A stretch of DNA of 64,000 nt, from NCBI RefSeq assembly GCF_900103885.1, contig NZ_FNIM01000001.1, positions 478,138 to 542,137 on the forward strand, in the 5' to 3' direction. Of this stretch, positions 1-10,194 are shown piece by piece; the stretch's first letter is position 1, and the number at the start of each line of letters is the position of its first letter. The notes below the pieces were generated by a model, which was not told the origin of the DNA, did no database searches, and saw nothing but the letters and a program-made list of their open reading frames with translations. Source of the DNA: Actinomyces ruminicola. Lineage in GTDB: Bacteria > Actinomycetota > Actinomycetes > Actinomycetales > Actinomycetaceae. The translations under genes were made by a program, and so were the position numbers.

Positions 1-601
1 AGGCGCCCTCGCCGCGGGGACCGTACACGTACAGGGCAACTACCCCCACCAGCATGACCAGTCCGCCGGCCAGCGAGTACAGCAGGAACTTCAAGGCGGC
101 GCGGCGGCGGCGCGGCCCGCCGAAGCGGCCGATCAGGAAGTAGACCGGCACCAGCATGGCTTCGAAGCAGATGTAGAACAGGAAGACGTCGCGGGCGGAG
201 AAGATGACCACGACGAATGCCTCCAGCACCAGCACCAGGCCGCTGAACAGGGCCTGGCGATCGGCGGGGACCTCCCCCCAGCTGGCCAGCAGCACCAGCG
301 GCACCAGGAAGGCGGTCAGCAGCAGCATGGCCAGGCCGAGCCCGTTTACGCCCAGCGCCCAGGACACGCCCAGCAGCGGGATCCACGCGTGGGTCTCGGC
401 CAGCTGGGTGGTGCCGGCCTGGGAGGCGTCGAAGGAGATCAGCGCCCAGATGCCGATGCCGAGGGCGGCCAGGGAGAAGAGCAGGCCGATGACCCGCCCC
501 TGGCGCCGCAGCGGTGGCAGGAGCCACAGCACCAGCGCCCCGGCCAGCGGGACGATCGCCATGACGGACAGAACGGGGAACGTTGCATTCATGGGCTGCA
601 T
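1..601 (-). CDS. nuoM: NADH-quinone oxidoreductase subunit M, partial (3' end beyond the left edge)
   Basis: Membrane antiporter-like subunit of proton-pumping complex I. About 200 N-terminal residues are visible, with hydrophobic helices and the family segment ARDVFLFYICFEAMLVPVYF followed by LIGRFGG. The rest, including the proton-channel core, lies beyond position 1. It follows nuoL by 14 bases. I chose the ATG at 601 because AGAGGA lies nine bases upstream; a second in-frame ATG at 592 is equally close to the conserved start. Last nuo gene visible; nuoN is expected next outside the window. Confidence 0.93.
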   Translation of the reverse strand, partial: MQPMNATFPVLSVMAIVPLAGALVLWLLPPLRRQGRVIGLLFSLAALGIGIWALISFDASQAGTTQLAETHAWIPLLGVSWALGVNGLGLAMLLLTAFLVPLVLLASWGEVPADRQALFSGLVLVLEAFVVVIFSARDVFLFYICFEAMLVPVYFLIGRFGGPRRRRAALKFLLYSLAGGLVMLVGVVALYVYGPRGEGA

Positions 602-615
602 GTGGTCGTGTCCTC

Positions 616-2646
616 TCAGAACCTGCCGGCCAGGACGGCGATGAGTGCGAGAACCGTCCCACCGAGCATGTAGCCGGCGTAGGAGCGGACGTAGCCGGAC
701 TCGGTGCGGGCGGTCAGTCGGCCCAGCGCCGCGGTTCCCTGAGCGAGTCCCCTGACGGCGCCGTCGACGACGTAGCGATCCGAGGCGCCGGCGGCGAGGA
801 CGAGTCCCTGGCCGGGTCGCATGGCGACGGCCTCGTTGATGGTGTCCTGGTACATGTCGTGGCGGGCGGCCTCCACCAGGACGTTGGCGCGCTGCACCAC
901 CGTGGGCACCTCCCGGCGCACGTACATGGCCCAGGCGACGACGACGCCGATGAGCACCAGGGCGAGCGTGGCCAGCATGATGGCGGTGGCCGGGAGCACC
1001 GGCTCGCCGTGGGCGGCATGGTCAACGTGCCCGGTTACCGGCTCCAGCCAGGCGACGAAGGCGTCGCCGACCGACAGCGCCCCGCCCAGGCCCAGGGAGA
1101 AGACCGACAGGACGATCAGCGGGAGCGTCATCAGCCAGCCGGACTCATGGGGGTGGACCTCGCCCTCGATGTCCTTGGCGGTGGTCCACCGGGGGCGTCC
1201 GTGGAAGATCATGAAGAACAGCCGCGACATGTAGAAGGCGGTCAGCCCGGCGCCCAGCAGGGCGACCGTGCCGAGGATCCAGGGGCGGGCGCCGTCGCCG
1301 ACGAAGGCCGCCTCGATGATCCTGTCCTTGGACCAGAAGCCGGAGAAGGGCGGAATGCCGAGGATGGCCAGCCAGCCGATGCCCATGGTGATCCAGGTGA
1401 GCCTCATGGCGCGGCGCAGGCCGCCGAAGCGGCGCATGTTCACCTGGTCGCCCATGGCGTGCATGACGCTGCCGGCGCCGAGGAACAGCTGCGCCTTGAA
1501 GAAGCCGTGGGTGAGCAGGTGGAAGATGGCGAAGGCGTAGCCGATCGGCCCCAGGCCGGCGCCGAGCATCATGTAGCCGATCTGGCTCATGGTGGAGGCC
1601 GCCAGCACCTTCTTCATGTCGTCCTTGGCGCAGCCGATAATGGCGCCCAGGACCAGGGTGATGGCGCCTACGACGGCGACGGCCAGCTGGGCATCGGGGG
1701 CGCCCTCGAAGACGGCCCCGGAGCGGACGATCAGGTAGACGCCGGCGGTGACCATGGTGGCGGCGTGGATGAGGGCCGAGACGGGGGTCGGACCGGCCAT
1801 CGCGTCCCCCAGCCAGGCCTGCAGCGGGAACTGGGCGGACTTGCCGCAGGCGGCCAGCAGCAGGAAGAAGCCGATGGCGGTCAGCCAGCCGGTGGAGATG
1901 GTCCCGTTCTGGGCGGCGGGCAGCACCGTGTCGAAGGCGACCGAGCCCACCTGGGCGATGCAGGCCATCATGGCCAGCAGCAGGCCGACGTCGCCGATGC
2001 GGTTCATGATGAAGGCCTTCTTCGCGGCGACGGCGTTCTCCCGGCTGGTGAAGCGCTCCGCCTGCGGGGCGTCGGCGTCGGCGGTGTTCCAGAAGCCGAT
2101 CAGCAGGTAGGAGGCCAGGCCCACACCCTCCCAGCCGATGAACAGGGCGATGTAGGAGTCGCCGAGCACCAGGATGAGCATGGCCGCGATGAAGAGGTTC
2201 AGGTAGGCGAAGAAGCGGCGCCGGTCCCGGTCGTGGGCCATGTAGGCCACCGAGTACACGTGGATGAGGAAGCCGACGCAGGTCACCAGCACCACGAAGG
2301 TCAGCGACAGCGGGTCCAGGCGCAGGCCCAGGCGCACGTCCAGGTCGCCGGCGCCGAACCAGCGCCACAGCTCCACGCCCAGGACCCGGTCGGCGGCGTC
2401 CAGGCCGAGCACCTGGGTCAGGATGACCAGGCCGAGGCAGGCGCTGAAGGCTGCGGCGAGCACCCCGAGCCAGTGGCCCCAGGCGTCGGCGGCCCGCCCG
2501 AGCAGCAGCAGGATGGCGGCGGAGGCGGCGGGCACCGCGATGAGCAGCCAGGCGAGCGCCGCGGCGCCCGTGGCCGGGGCGGCGGCGCCGACAACGGAGT
2601 TGGCGGCGAGCAGGCCGGCGGAGAGCACGAGAGGGGATGCAGTCAT
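616..2646 (-). CDS. nuoL: NADH-quinone oxidoreductase subunit L
   Basis: Largest antiporter-like membrane subunit of complex I, 676 residues, the expected size. About 16 hydrophobic segments are readable. The conserved Proton_antipo_N/Proton_antipo_M region contains FIGWEGVGLASYLLIGFW, AFIMNRIGDVG, PVSALIHAATMVTAGVYL and AKDDMKKVLAASTMSQIGYM. A C-terminal lateral helix and final TM (about residues 540-676) are present. AAGGAG lies nine bases before the ATG; nuoK ends 13 bases upstream. Part of the leftward nuo operon. Confidence 0.97.
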   Translation of the reverse strand: MTASPLVLSAGLLAANSVVGAAAPATGAAALAWLLIAVPAASAAILLLLGRAADAWGHWLGVLAAAFSACLGLVILTQVLGLDAADRVLGVELWRWFGAGDLDVRLGLRLDPLSLTFVVLVTCVGFLIHVYSVAYMAHDRDRRRFFAYLNLFIAAMLILVLGDSYIALFIGWEGVGLASYLLIGFWNTADADAPQAERFTSRENAVAAKKAFIMNRIGDVGLLLAMMACIAQVGSVAFDTVLPAAQNGTISTGWLTAIGFFLLLAACGKSAQFPLQAWLGDAMAGPTPVSALIHAATMVTAGVYLIVRSGAVFEGAPDAQLAVAVVGAITLVLGAIIGCAKDDMKKVLAASTMSQIGYMMLGAGLGPIGYAFAIFHLLTHGFFKAQLFLGAGSVMHAMGDQVNMRRFGGLRRAMRLTWITMGIGWLAILGIPPFSGFWSKDRIIEAAFVGDGARPWILGTVALLGAGLTAFYMSRLFFMIFHGRPRWTTAKDIEGEVHPHESGWLMTLPLIVLSVFSLGLGGALSVGDAFVAWLEPVTGHVDHAAHGEPVLPATAIMLATLALVLIGVVVAWAMYVRREVPTVVQRANVLVEAARHDMYQDTINEAVAMRPGQGLVLAAGASDRYVVDGAVRGLAQGTAALGRLTARTESGYVRSYAGYMLGGTVLALIAVLAGRF

Positions 2647-2659
2647 GTTCTCGGCTCCT

Positions 2660-2965
2660 TCAGTTCTTGAGCAGGTTGAGGTCGTCGACCGACGTGGACC
2701 TGCGGGTGCGGAAGATGGACACGACGATGCTCAGCCCGACGACGGTCTCGGCTGCGGCCACGACGATGGCGAAGAAGGCGAACACCTGCCCGGTCAGGTC
2801 CCCGTACATGCGGGAGAAGGTCACCAGGACGAGGTTGACGGCGTTGAGCATGAGCTCCACGCCCATCAGTTCGATGATCGCGTTGCGCCGCAGCAGCACG
2901 GTCAGGGCGCCGAGGGTGAACAGCACCCCGGCGAGCACGACATAGGCGGTAACGGGGACGCTCAC
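2660..2965 (-). CDS. nuoK: NADH-quinone oxidoreductase subunit K
   Basis: Small three-helix membrane subunit of complex I, 101 residues, typical length. Core signature seen: [20 protein letters not shown] and [17 protein letters not shown] with the conserved intramembrane glutamates, then [18 protein letters not shown]. The GTG start overlaps the nuoJ stop by four bases (GTGA), indicating translational coupling. Reading further upstream in the same frame only gives an antisense-like low-complexity sequence, so the GTG is preferred. Confidence 0.96.
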   Translation of the reverse strand: MSVPVTAYVVLAGVLFTLGALTVLLRRNAIIELMGVELMLNAVNLVLVTFSRMYGDLTGQVFAFFAIVVAAAETVVGLSIVVSIFRTRRSTSVDDLNLLKN

Positions 2966-3924
2966 TGGTGCTCCTCCTCGGTTTCTTCTGCCGCCTCGCC
3001 GGAGGCGTCCGCGGCGCCGGCCGGCGCCGGGGCCACGGGCTGGGTGACGACGGGCGCGGGGGCTCCGGGCATGGCCGGCATGCCGGAGCGGCCGACGGTG
3101 GCGTCCTCCCGCTGGGTGATCCGGCCGGCACGCTGAGCATCGCTCATCTCCGGGGAGACGTCGGAGAGCTCCAGGGCCTGGCCGCGCATGCGCAGCACCG
3201 GGGAGACGGACTCCTCCAGGGCCTCGCCGGAGGCGGACAGTGCCGGTGCGGCGGCCGTGTTGGTGGAGGCGTAGACGCCCGACATGGGCTTCTGGCCGGG
3301 GTGGGCGCCGGAGGCGGCGTAGGCCCGCATCCGGGCGTCGACCCGATCGCGCTGGGACAGGCGGGGGCGGACCCGCTGCCGGTGGGTGAGGGTCAGTGCC
3401 CCGACCGCGGCGGTGATCAGCAGGATGCCGGTCAGCTCCATGGTGACCACGTGGTCGCCGAACAGGACCGCGGCGAGCGATTGCGGAATGGCTTCGTCGC
3501 CGACGTCCAGGCCGGTGGCGGCGGGGAAGGCCGTGCGCCACACGACGGCGGCGATCACGGCGATCAGGCCGATCCCGAACACGGCCAGCAGCCACTTGGT
3601 GGCGGCGGAGTGGGCGGCGACGGGCTCGTCACCGCCGACGCCGACCAGCATGATCACAAACAGCACCAGCGTCATCACCGCGCCGGTGTAGACGACCACC
3701 TGGATGATTCCCAGGAAGGGCGCCTCGTTGGCGACGTAGAGCACCGCCAGGCAGATCATGATCAGGATCATGCTCACGGCGGCGTTCACGGCGCGCTTGG
3801 CGGTGAGCAGGATTAAGCCGCAGGCGACCATGATTGCGGAGACGACGGCGAACAGGACCGTCTCGCCTCCGGACAGGCTGCCGTCCGCGGTCAGCGTCGC
3901 GGGCAGGGTGGTCAAGGGGTTCAT
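2962..3924 (-). CDS. nuoJ: NADH-quinone oxidoreductase subunit J with long C-terminal tail
   Basis: Membrane subunit of complex I. Residues 20-180 hold five hydrophobic segments with the family motif [20 protein letters not shown]. Residues about 190-320 form a soluble Ala/Pro/Glu-rich tail ending in acidic [11 protein letters not shown] that NuoJ of E. coli (about 184 aa) lacks; long tails are common in actinobacterial NuoJ. The start overlaps the nuoI stop by one base (TGATG) and the stop overlaps nuoK by four. Confidence 0.95.
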   Translation of the reverse strand: MNPLTTLPATLTADGSLSGGETVLFAVVSAIMVACGLILLTAKRAVNAAVSMILIMICLAVLYVANEAPFLGIIQVVVYTGAVMTLVLFVIMLVGVGGDEPVAAHSAATKWLLAVFGIGLIAVIAAVVWRTAFPAATGLDVGDEAIPQSLAAVLFGDHVVTMELTGILLITAAVGALTLTHRQRVRPRLSQRDRVDARMRAYAASGAHPGQKPMSGVYASTNTAAAPALSASGEALEESVSPVLRMRGQALELSDVSPEMSDAQRAGRITQREDATVGRSGMPAMPGAPAPVVTQPVAPAPAGAADASGEAAEETEEEHQ

Positions 3925-4631
3925 CAGTGCACCGCCTCCTTCTGAGCCGTCGCGGGTGCGGGGACCGGCCGGGCGGACGCGAGCGTGGGGTCCTCGGGGC
4001 GGTTCTCGCGCACCCAGTCGACCTGCGCCTGGGTGGGTCCGGTGATGGCGCCGCGGTAGTAGTCGCCGTCCTCGGTGCCCTCGACCATGGGATGGGGGGC
4101 CGCCAGGGCGCCGTCGGGGACGGGGGCCAGCAGGTCCTGCTTCTCGTAGATCAGCCCGGACCGGGTGGGGCCGACCAGCTCGTCGATCTCATGGGTCATG
4201 GTCAGGGCGCGCGTGGGGCACGCCTCGATGCACAATCCGCAGAAGATGCAGCGCAGGTAGTTGATCTGGTAGACGCGCCCGTAGCGCTCACCGGGAGAGT
4301 ACTGCGCGCCGGGGGTGTTGGAGGCGGCCTCCACGTAGATGGCGTCGGCGGGACAGGCCCAGGCGCACAGCTCGCAGCCGATGCACTTCTCCAGGCCGTC
4401 GTCGTACCGGTTGAGCTGGTGGCGCCCGTGGTAGCGGGGCATCAGCACCGGCTTCTCGAAGGGGTACAGCTCGGTGACGGTGGGGCGGAAGATGGAGGAG
4501 AGCGTGACTCCGTAGCCGGCGACGGGGGCGAACACGCGTCCCAGGGCGCTGGGCTCGTCGCGCAGCCACTGGTCGTGGTCGGTGCGCTCCCGGCCCTCCG
4601 GTCGGGGTGACTGGGGCGTTGGGTCAGTCAT
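3924..4631 (-). CDS. nuoI: NADH-quinone oxidoreductase subunit I (2x 4Fe-4S)
   Basis: Peripheral-arm ferredoxin-like subunit, 235 residues, carrying clusters N6a and N6b to the quinone site. Two classic binding motifs are visible: [12 protein letters not shown] (Cys 83, 86, 89, 93) and [12 protein letters not shown] (Cys 128, 131, 134, 138). The ATG at 4631 lies inside the 3' end of nuoH (8-base overlap). A Pro/Ala-rich tail follows the ferredoxin domain. Located between nuoH and nuoJ as in the canonical order. Confidence 0.97.
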   Translation of the reverse strand: MTDPTPQSPRPEGRERTDHDQWLRDEPSALGRVFAPVAGYGVTLSSIFRPTVTELYPFEKPVLMPRYHGRHQLNRYDDGLEKCIGCELCAWACPADAIYVEAASNTPGAQYSPGERYGRVYQINYLRCIFCGLCIEACPTRALTMTHEIDELVGPTRSGLIYEKQDLLAPVPDGALAAPHPMVEGTEDGDYYRGAITGPTQAQVDWVRENRPEDPTLASARPVPAPATAQKEAVH

Positions 4632-6120
4632 CGGTTCCCTCCTGAGCGGTGACGTCGGAGTCGGTGGCCGCTGTGGTGGCCGTCTGGGTGAGGCCCGCGA
4701 GGGACACGTCGCTGGCGGCGTCACGCACCGGTGCGGCGGCCTGGGCGGCGCACCGGGCGCGCGGGGAAGGCGGCAGCTTCTGTCCGGGCAGCGGCGGGAC
4801 CGGGAAGCCGCCGGCGAAGGCGTCCAGCTCCTCGCCCGGGACGGTTATCGAGGCCGCCCCGGCCGCTCCGGCCTCCGCCTCGTCCGATTCGACGACGGCG
4901 GCCGCCTCCTCTTCCTCATCCGCGGGCAGGACCAGCAGGATCACCATGGCGACCAGGAAGATGGCGGCGAGCACCAGCAGCAGTCCCTGGGTGGAGCCGT
5001 CGGAGAAGGCCCGGTAGCCCTGGACGATGGCGACCAGCACGAACCACACCAGCGCCACGGGGATGAGGAACTTCCAGCCGAACTTCATGAAGTGGTCGTA
5101 GCGGATGCGCACCAGGGTTCCGCGCGTCCAGATCATGAAGAACATGACGCACCAGACCTTGATGATGAACCACAGCATCGGCCACCAGCCGGAGTTGGCG
5201 CCGTCCCAGAAGCTGCCCAGGATGAAGGAGCGCCAGCCGCCGAGGAACAGGGTGGTGCACACGGCGGAGACGTTGAACATGTTGATGTACTCGCCCAGGT
5301 AGTACCAGGCGAACTTCATTGAGGAGTACTCCACCATGTGGCCGGCGACGAGCTCGCCCTCCGCCTCGGGCAGGTCGAAGGGCAAGCGGTTCACCTCACC
5401 GACCATGGACACCACGTAGATGAGGAAGCTGGGGATCATGGCCACGCACCACCACAGGCGCTCCTGGGCGCCGACGATGCCGGAGGTGGACATGGTGCCG
5501 GAGGCGAGGAAGACCGTCAGGATCGACAGGCTCATGCTCAGCTCGTAGGAGATCACCTGCGCGGCCGAGCGCACGGAGCCGAACAGCGGGTAGGTGGAGT
5601 GGGTGGACCAGCCGCCGAGGATGATGCCGTACACGCCGAAACCGGTGATGGCCAGCACGTACAGCACGGAGACGGGGAAGTCCGTCAGCTGCAGCGGCGT
5701 GGAGTGGCCGAACATGCTCACCTGCGGCCCGAAGGGGATGACCGCGTAGATCATGAAGGCGCTGAAGGCGGCGATGACCGGCCCCAGGATGTAGATGAGG
5801 CTCTCGGCGCCCTTGAGCCAGAAGTCCTCCTTCATGATCAGCTTGGCCGCGTCCGCGATGAGCTGCGGCAGGCCGAGCGGGCCGTTGACATTGGGCCCGG
5901 GACGGGTCTGCATGCGCGCCAGCACGCGTCGCTCCGCCCAGATGGCGAGGATGACGCTGAGGATGAGGAAGACCATGATGAACACGGCCTTGATGAGGGT
6001 CAGCCACCAGGTCTCCTGGGAGTAGTCGGCGACGACGCCGCCCCCCTGCGCGGCCAGGGCGGCCGGCAGGCCGGCGGCCGCCGAGGGGCTCGGGATACTG
6101 GCGATTCCAATCGGGTTCAC
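4624..6120 (-). CDS. nuoH: NADH-quinone oxidoreductase subunit H with acidic C-terminal extension
   Basis: Quinone-chamber membrane subunit of complex I, 498 residues. Conserved segments seen: [52 protein letters not shown] and [17 protein letters not shown] with the conserved acidic loop. About 95 residues after the last TM helix are acidic/Ala-rich and unlike the rest of the family. The GTG start overlaps the nuoG stop by four bases. Confidence 0.96.
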   Translation of the reverse strand: MNPIGIASIPSPSAAAGLPAALAAQGGGVVADYSQETWWLTLIKAVFIMVFLILSVILAIWAERRVLARMQTRPGPNVNGPLGLPQLIADAAKLIMKEDFWLKGAESLIYILGPVIAAFSAFMIYAVIPFGPQVSMFGHSTPLQLTDFPVSVLYVLAITGFGVYGIILGGWSTHSTYPLFGSVRSAAQVISYELSMSLSILTVFLASGTMSTSGIVGAQERLWWCVAMIPSFLIYVVSMVGEVNRLPFDLPEAEGELVAGHMVEYSSMKFAWYYLGEYINMFNVSAVCTTLFLGGWRSFILGSFWDGANSGWWPMLWFIIKVWCVMFFMIWTRGTLVRIRYDHFMKFGWKFLIPVALVWFVLVAIVQGYRAFSDGSTQGLLLVLAAIFLVAMVILLVLPADEEEEAAAVVESDEAEAGAAGAASITVPGEELDAFAGGFPVPPLPGQKLPPSPRARCAAQAAAPVRDAASDVSLAGLTQTATTAATDSDVTAQEGTDD

Positions 6121-8828
6121 TGGGCCACCTCCGGGCTGTCCGCAGTGGTGAGTGAGAGGGAGACGCGGGCGCCGTGGCCGACGCCGAGGCTCTGGCGGAC
6201 CGTGGAGCCGGGTGAGCACTCCGGCAGCCAGACGACCCCGTCGGGGACGCCGCCGACGACGGCCGGCAGCGTGATCGTGCCGGCGGCGGCGGTCACGTCG
6301 ATGCGCTCGCCGCCGACCAGGTGCAGGCGGGCGGCCAGGTCGGCGCCGACGCGGGCGACGGGGCGCCGGGCGGTGGCGGCCAGGAAGGGCTCGCCGTCCT
6401 GGAGGCGGCCGGCGTCGAGCATCGGCTTGTGGGTGGCCAGGACGGCGTCCAGGCCACTGACCGTGGAGCGGCCGGAACCGGGCGCCTGCGCCGGCGCATC
6501 CGCGCTCTGGGGGGCGGGGGTGAAGGCGACGCGGGGGCGGGCGCCGGCCCACAGGCCCAGGGCGTCCACCTGCGCGTGCACGTCCTCAAGGGTGTCCACG
6601 CCCAGGTCGGCGCCCATCTCGGCGGCCAGGGCGGCCAGCACCTGCCGGTCGGTGCGGGCGCGCGAGACGTGCGCCTGCCCGAAGGGGCGCACGCGCCCCT
6701 CCCAGTTGACGAAGGTGCCGTTCTTCTCCGCGGGCGGCGCCACCGGCAGGACGACGTCGGCGTGCTCGCTGACCTCGCTGCGGCGCACCTCCAGCTGCAC
6801 GGTGAAGCCCGAGGCGGCCAGGGCGGTACGGGCCAGGCCCGGGTCGGGGAAGTCACGCAGGTCGACGCCGCCGATCACGACGCCGCCGAGCACGCCGTCG
6901 GCGAGGGCGTCCAGGATCGCGGTGGCATCCCGGCCGGGCTGCTCGGGCAGCGGGGCGGGAGCGCTCAGCCCGCCGAGCGGGGCCCACAGCCGCTGCACCT
7001 CGGCGCGGGCGGCGGCGTCGGCGACGGGACGGCCGCCGGGCAGGAGGAAGGGCAGCAGGCCCGCCTCGATGCCGCCGCGCTCACCGGCGCGGCGCGGCAC
7101 CCAGGCCAGGCGGGCGCCGGTGGCGGAGGCGAGCGTGTCAATGACCGACAGCAGGCCGGGCACGGCGGCGGCCCGCTCCCCCACCAGGATGGTGGCTCCG
7201 TCCTGGCCCAGGGCCCGGGTCAGCTCGGGGTGGGTCTGGGACAGCAGGGCGACGGTGCGGGCCTCGGCGCCGGGAGCGGCCGGGACCACCTCGGCGTCGA
7301 GCTTGCGCGACCCGGCCGAGCGGAGGCCGGCGACGGTGGCGACCTTGACGCCGCCGGCGCGCACGCCCTTGCGCAGGCGCAGGAACAGCGAGCCGCACTC
7401 GTCCTCGGGCTCCAGGGCGATCAGCAGCACCTGGCCGGCGGTCTCCAGCGACCGGTAGGTGACCGCCCCCAGGCCGGTGCCGGCGACGCGGGCGGCCAGG
7501 AAGGTGTCCTCCTCGGCACTGTGGTCGCGCACCCGCTGGTCGATGTCGTTGGTGCCCAGCACGGTGCGGGCGAAACGGGACCAGGCCCAGGCGTCCTCCA
7601 GGGTCAGGCGTCCCCCGGGCAGGAGCCCCACGCCGCCGTCGGCGCGGGCGGCGGCCAGGCCGCGGGCGGCCACGTCCAGCGCGTCGGACCAGGAGGTGGC
7701 CACCAGCTCGCCGGAGTCGGCGTCGCGCACGAGCGGGACGTCCAGGCGGTCATCCAGGGTGGACCAGGGGAAGGCGAAGCGGTCCTTGTCGGTGATCCAC
7801 TCCTCGTTGACCTCGGGGTCGTTGCCGGCCAGGCGGCGCAGCACCACGCCGCGGCGCATGTCCACGCGCAGGGCGGAGCCGGAGGCGTCGTGCTCGGTGA
7901 CGGTGTCGGTGGACACCAGGTCCATGGGGCGGGCCCGGAACCGGTAGCGGGCGCTGGTCAGCGCGCCGACGGGGCAGATCTGGATGATGTTGCCGGAGAA
8001 GTAGGAGGCGAAGGGGCGTCCGGACACGTCCAGCTCCTCGAACCCGCCGGGCCCGTAGGCGGTGCCGTCGACGACGCCGGGCTCGCCGCCCGGTCCGGCG
8101 AGGTCCGCCTGGGGCACCAGGTGCTCCCCGCCGCGCACGCTCTGCGTGTGCCGGGAGGCGACGGCCTCGGGGTCGTGGAAGTCCAGGACCCCGGAGTCGA
8201 AGCGGCCGATCTGCTCGGAGTAGAGCCCGCCGGTGATCTCGCCGCCGGCGTGGCCGGCGCCGCGCCCCTGCAGGGTGATGAAGCGGTCGCCGGCGATCTG
8301 GTCGGCGAAGCGCACGCAGCGCTGGCACAGGATGCAGCGGTCGCGGTCGAGCAGGATGTTGCTGGTCAGGCGCAGCGGCTTGGGGAAGGTGCGCTTGACG
8401 TCGGTGAAGCGGGTGGCCGCCTGGGCGCCGGAGGCCATCAGCTCCAGGGCCTGGTTCTGCAGGGGGCACTCCCCGCCCTTGTCGCACACCGGGCAGTCCA
8501 GCGGGTGGTTGATCAGGAGGAACTCCATGGTGCCGGCCTGCGCCTTGGCGGCCACCGCGCTGGTGGCCTGGGTGGAGATCTCCATGCCCTCCGAGGCGGT
8601 CATGGCGCAGGCGGGCTGCGGCTTGGGCATGGGCCGGACGACGCCGTCGCGGCCCGGCATGGCGACCTCCACCAGGCACTGGCGGCAGTTGGCCGACGGC
8701 GCCAGCAGCGGGTGGTCGCAGAAGCGCGGGATGCGCACGCCCACCTGCTCCGCGGCGCGGATCAGCAGGGTGCCCTTGTCCACCTCGACGCTCATGCCGT
8801 CGATCGTGATGTTGACCGTGTCAGTCAT
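6117..8828 (-). CDS. nuoG: NADH-quinone oxidoreductase subunit G
   Basis: Largest peripheral-arm subunit, 903 residues, molybdopterin-oxidoreductase fold with Fe-S relay clusters. N-terminal 2Fe-2S ferredoxin domain (CRQCLVEV near residue 50), the histidine-ligated cluster region (CDKGGECPLQNQAL), and a 4Fe-4S region (DRCILCQRCVRF; IIQICPVGALTS). The C-terminal two thirds is the degenerate formate-dehydrogenase-like domain without cofactor. ATG at 8828, four bases after the nuoF stop; an upstream in-frame start would overlap nuoF and lacks conserved sequence. Confidence 0.96.
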   Translation of the reverse strand: MTDTVNITIDGMSVEVDKGTLLIRAAEQVGVRIPRFCDHPLLAPSANCRQCLVEVAMPGRDGVVRPMPKPQPACAMTASEGMEISTQATSAVAAKAQAGTMEFLLINHPLDCPVCDKGGECPLQNQALELMASGAQAATRFTDVKRTFPKPLRLTSNILLDRDRCILCQRCVRFADQIAGDRFITLQGRGAGHAGGEITGGLYSEQIGRFDSGVLDFHDPEAVASRHTQSVRGGEHLVPQADLAGPGGEPGVVDGTAYGPGGFEELDVSGRPFASYFSGNIIQICPVGALTSARYRFRARPMDLVSTDTVTEHDASGSALRVDMRRGVVLRRLAGNDPEVNEEWITDKDRFAFPWSTLDDRLDVPLVRDADSGELVATSWSDALDVAARGLAAARADGGVGLLPGGRLTLEDAWAWSRFARTVLGTNDIDQRVRDHSAEEDTFLAARVAGTGLGAVTYRSLETAGQVLLIALEPEDECGSLFLRLRKGVRAGGVKVATVAGLRSAGSRKLDAEVVPAAPGAEARTVALLSQTHPELTRALGQDGATILVGERAAAVPGLLSVIDTLASATGARLAWVPRRAGERGGIEAGLLPFLLPGGRPVADAAARAEVQRLWAPLGGLSAPAPLPEQPGRDATAILDALADGVLGGVVIGGVDLRDFPDPGLARTALAASGFTVQLEVRRSEVSEHADVVLPVAPPAEKNGTFVNWEGRVRPFGQAHVSRARTDRQVLAALAAEMGADLGVDTLEDVHAQVDALGLWAGARPRVAFTPAPQSADAPAQAPGSGRSTVSGLDAVLATHKPMLDAGRLQDGEPFLAATARRPVARVGADLAARLHLVGGERIDVTAAAGTITLPAVVGGVPDGVVWLPECSPGSTVRQSLGVGHGARVSLSLTTADSPEVAQ

Positions 8829-8832
8829 GTGG

Positions 8833-10194
8833 TCACCGTCCGCTCTCAGCCGGGCTGTTGACAATGGAGGAGGCCGCGGGAGGGAACAGCTCGGCCGCGG
8901 GGGTGGTGTAGCCGGCCTCGAACTCGCTGCGGAAGCGCTTGATGCCGGACAGCACCGGGGTGGCGGCGGCGTCCCCGAGGGCGCAGAAGGAGCGGCCGGC
9001 GATGTTGGAGGCGATGTCCTCCAGCTTCTCGACGTCGCCGCTCTCGCCCCGGCCGGCCTCCAGGCGGGTCATGATCTGCCGCATCCAGTAGGTGCCCTCA
9101 CGGCAGGGGGTGCACTTGCCGCAGGACTCGTGCTGGTAGAACTCGGTCCAGCGGGACACCACCCGCACCACCGAGACGGTGTCGTCGAAGACCTGCAGGG
9201 CGCGCGTGCCCAGCATGGAGCCGGCGCCGATCACGGACTCGTAGTCCAGGGGCACGTCCAGCTCCTCGGGGCCGAAGATGGGGGTGGAGGAGCCGCCCGG
9301 CACCCAGAACTTCAGCTCGTGGCCGGCTCGGACCCCGCCGGCCAGCTCGATGAGCTCGCGCATGGTGATGCCGAAGGGGGCCTCGAACTGGCCTGGGCTC
9401 GCCACGTGCCCGGTCACGGAGAACAGGCCGTGCCCCTTGGAGCGCTCGGTGCCCATGGAGGAGTACCAGGCGGCCCCGCGGGCCAGCACCCCGGGCACGG
9501 AGGCGATCGTCTCCACGTTGTTGATGACGGTGGGGCGGGCGTACAGGCCCTGCACAGCCGGGAAGGGCGGCCGCAGGCGCGGGTGGCCGCGGCGTCCCTC
9601 GAGGGAGTCGAGCAGGGCCGTCTCCTCGCCGCAGATGTAGGCGCCGGCACCGGCGTGGGCGACGATCTTGAGCGGCTGGTTGCCGTCCAGGCCGAAGCCG
9701 TCGGCGAGCAGGCCGGCGTCGGCGGCGTCGTGGATGGCGTGCAGCAGTCGCCGGTAGGGGTGGGCGACCTCGCCGCGCACGTACACGAAGGCGCGGTCGG
9801 CGCCGATGGCGCGGGAGGTGATGGCGACCCCCTCCACCAGGGCGTGGGGGTTGGCCATCAGGGTGGGCATGTCCTTGCAGGTGCCGGGCTCCGACTCGTC
9901 GGCGTTGACCACCAGGTAGCGGGGCAGGCCGTCCGGGGCGGGCAGGAAGGACCACTTCAGCCCGGTGGGGAAGCCGGCGCCGCCGCGGCCGCGCAGGTTG
10001 GAGGCCTTGACCAGCTCGATCAGCTCGGCCGAGCTCATGGTCTTGGCGCGGGCCAGGCCCTGGTAGCCGCCGGAGGCCCGGTAGGCGTCAAGCGTCCAGG
10101 AGCGCTCCTTGTCCCACATGTCGGTGACGACGGGGGTGAGGGTGCCCGGGGCGGTGAAGGTCGGCTCCGCGGAGCCGGGAGTCTGCTCGCTCAC
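8833..10194 (-). CDS. nuoF: NADH-quinone oxidoreductase subunit F (NADH/FMN site)
   Basis: NADH dehydrogenase flavoprotein, 453 residues; oxidises NADH through FMN and passes electrons to cluster N3. Motifs seen: RGRGGAGFPTGLKW (FMN/NADH binding), ADESEPGTCKD, AHAGAGAYICGEETALLDSL, and the 4Fe-4S site ESCGKCTPCREG. The GTG start overlaps the nuoE stop by four bases (GTGA). Standard position between nuoE and nuoG. Confidence 0.97.
   Translation of the reverse strand: MSEQTPGSAEPTFTAPGTLTPVVTDMWDKERSWTLDAYRASGGYQGLARAKTMSSAELIELVKASNLRGRGGAGFPTGLKWSFLPAPDGLPRYLVVNADESEPGTCKDMPTLMANPHALVEGVAITSRAIGADRAFVYVRGEVAHPYRRLLHAIHDAADAGLLADGFGLDGNQPLKIVAHAGAGAYICGEETALLDSLEGRRGHPRLRPPFPAVQGLYARPTVINNVETIASVPGVLARGAAWYSSMGTERSKGHGLFSVTGHVASPGQFEAPFGITMRELIELAGGVRAGHELKFWVPGGSSTPIFGPEELDVPLDYESVIGAGSMLGTRALQVFDDTVSVVRVVSRWTEFYQHESCGKCTPCREGTYWMRQIMTRLEAGRGESGDVEKLEDIASNIAGRSFCALGDAAATPVLSGIKRFRSEFEAGYTTPAAELFPPAASSIVNSPAESGR

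Noticed and set aside
583-2670. Long plus-strand reading frame (695 codons) opposite nuoL
   Set aside because: Composition is a Gly/Asp/His/Val mirror of the high-GC antisense strand with no domain; nuoL on the minus strand is unmistakable. Similar mirrors opposite nuoG (6321-8861), nuoD and the GH3 gene (60775-63462) were dismissed for the same reason.
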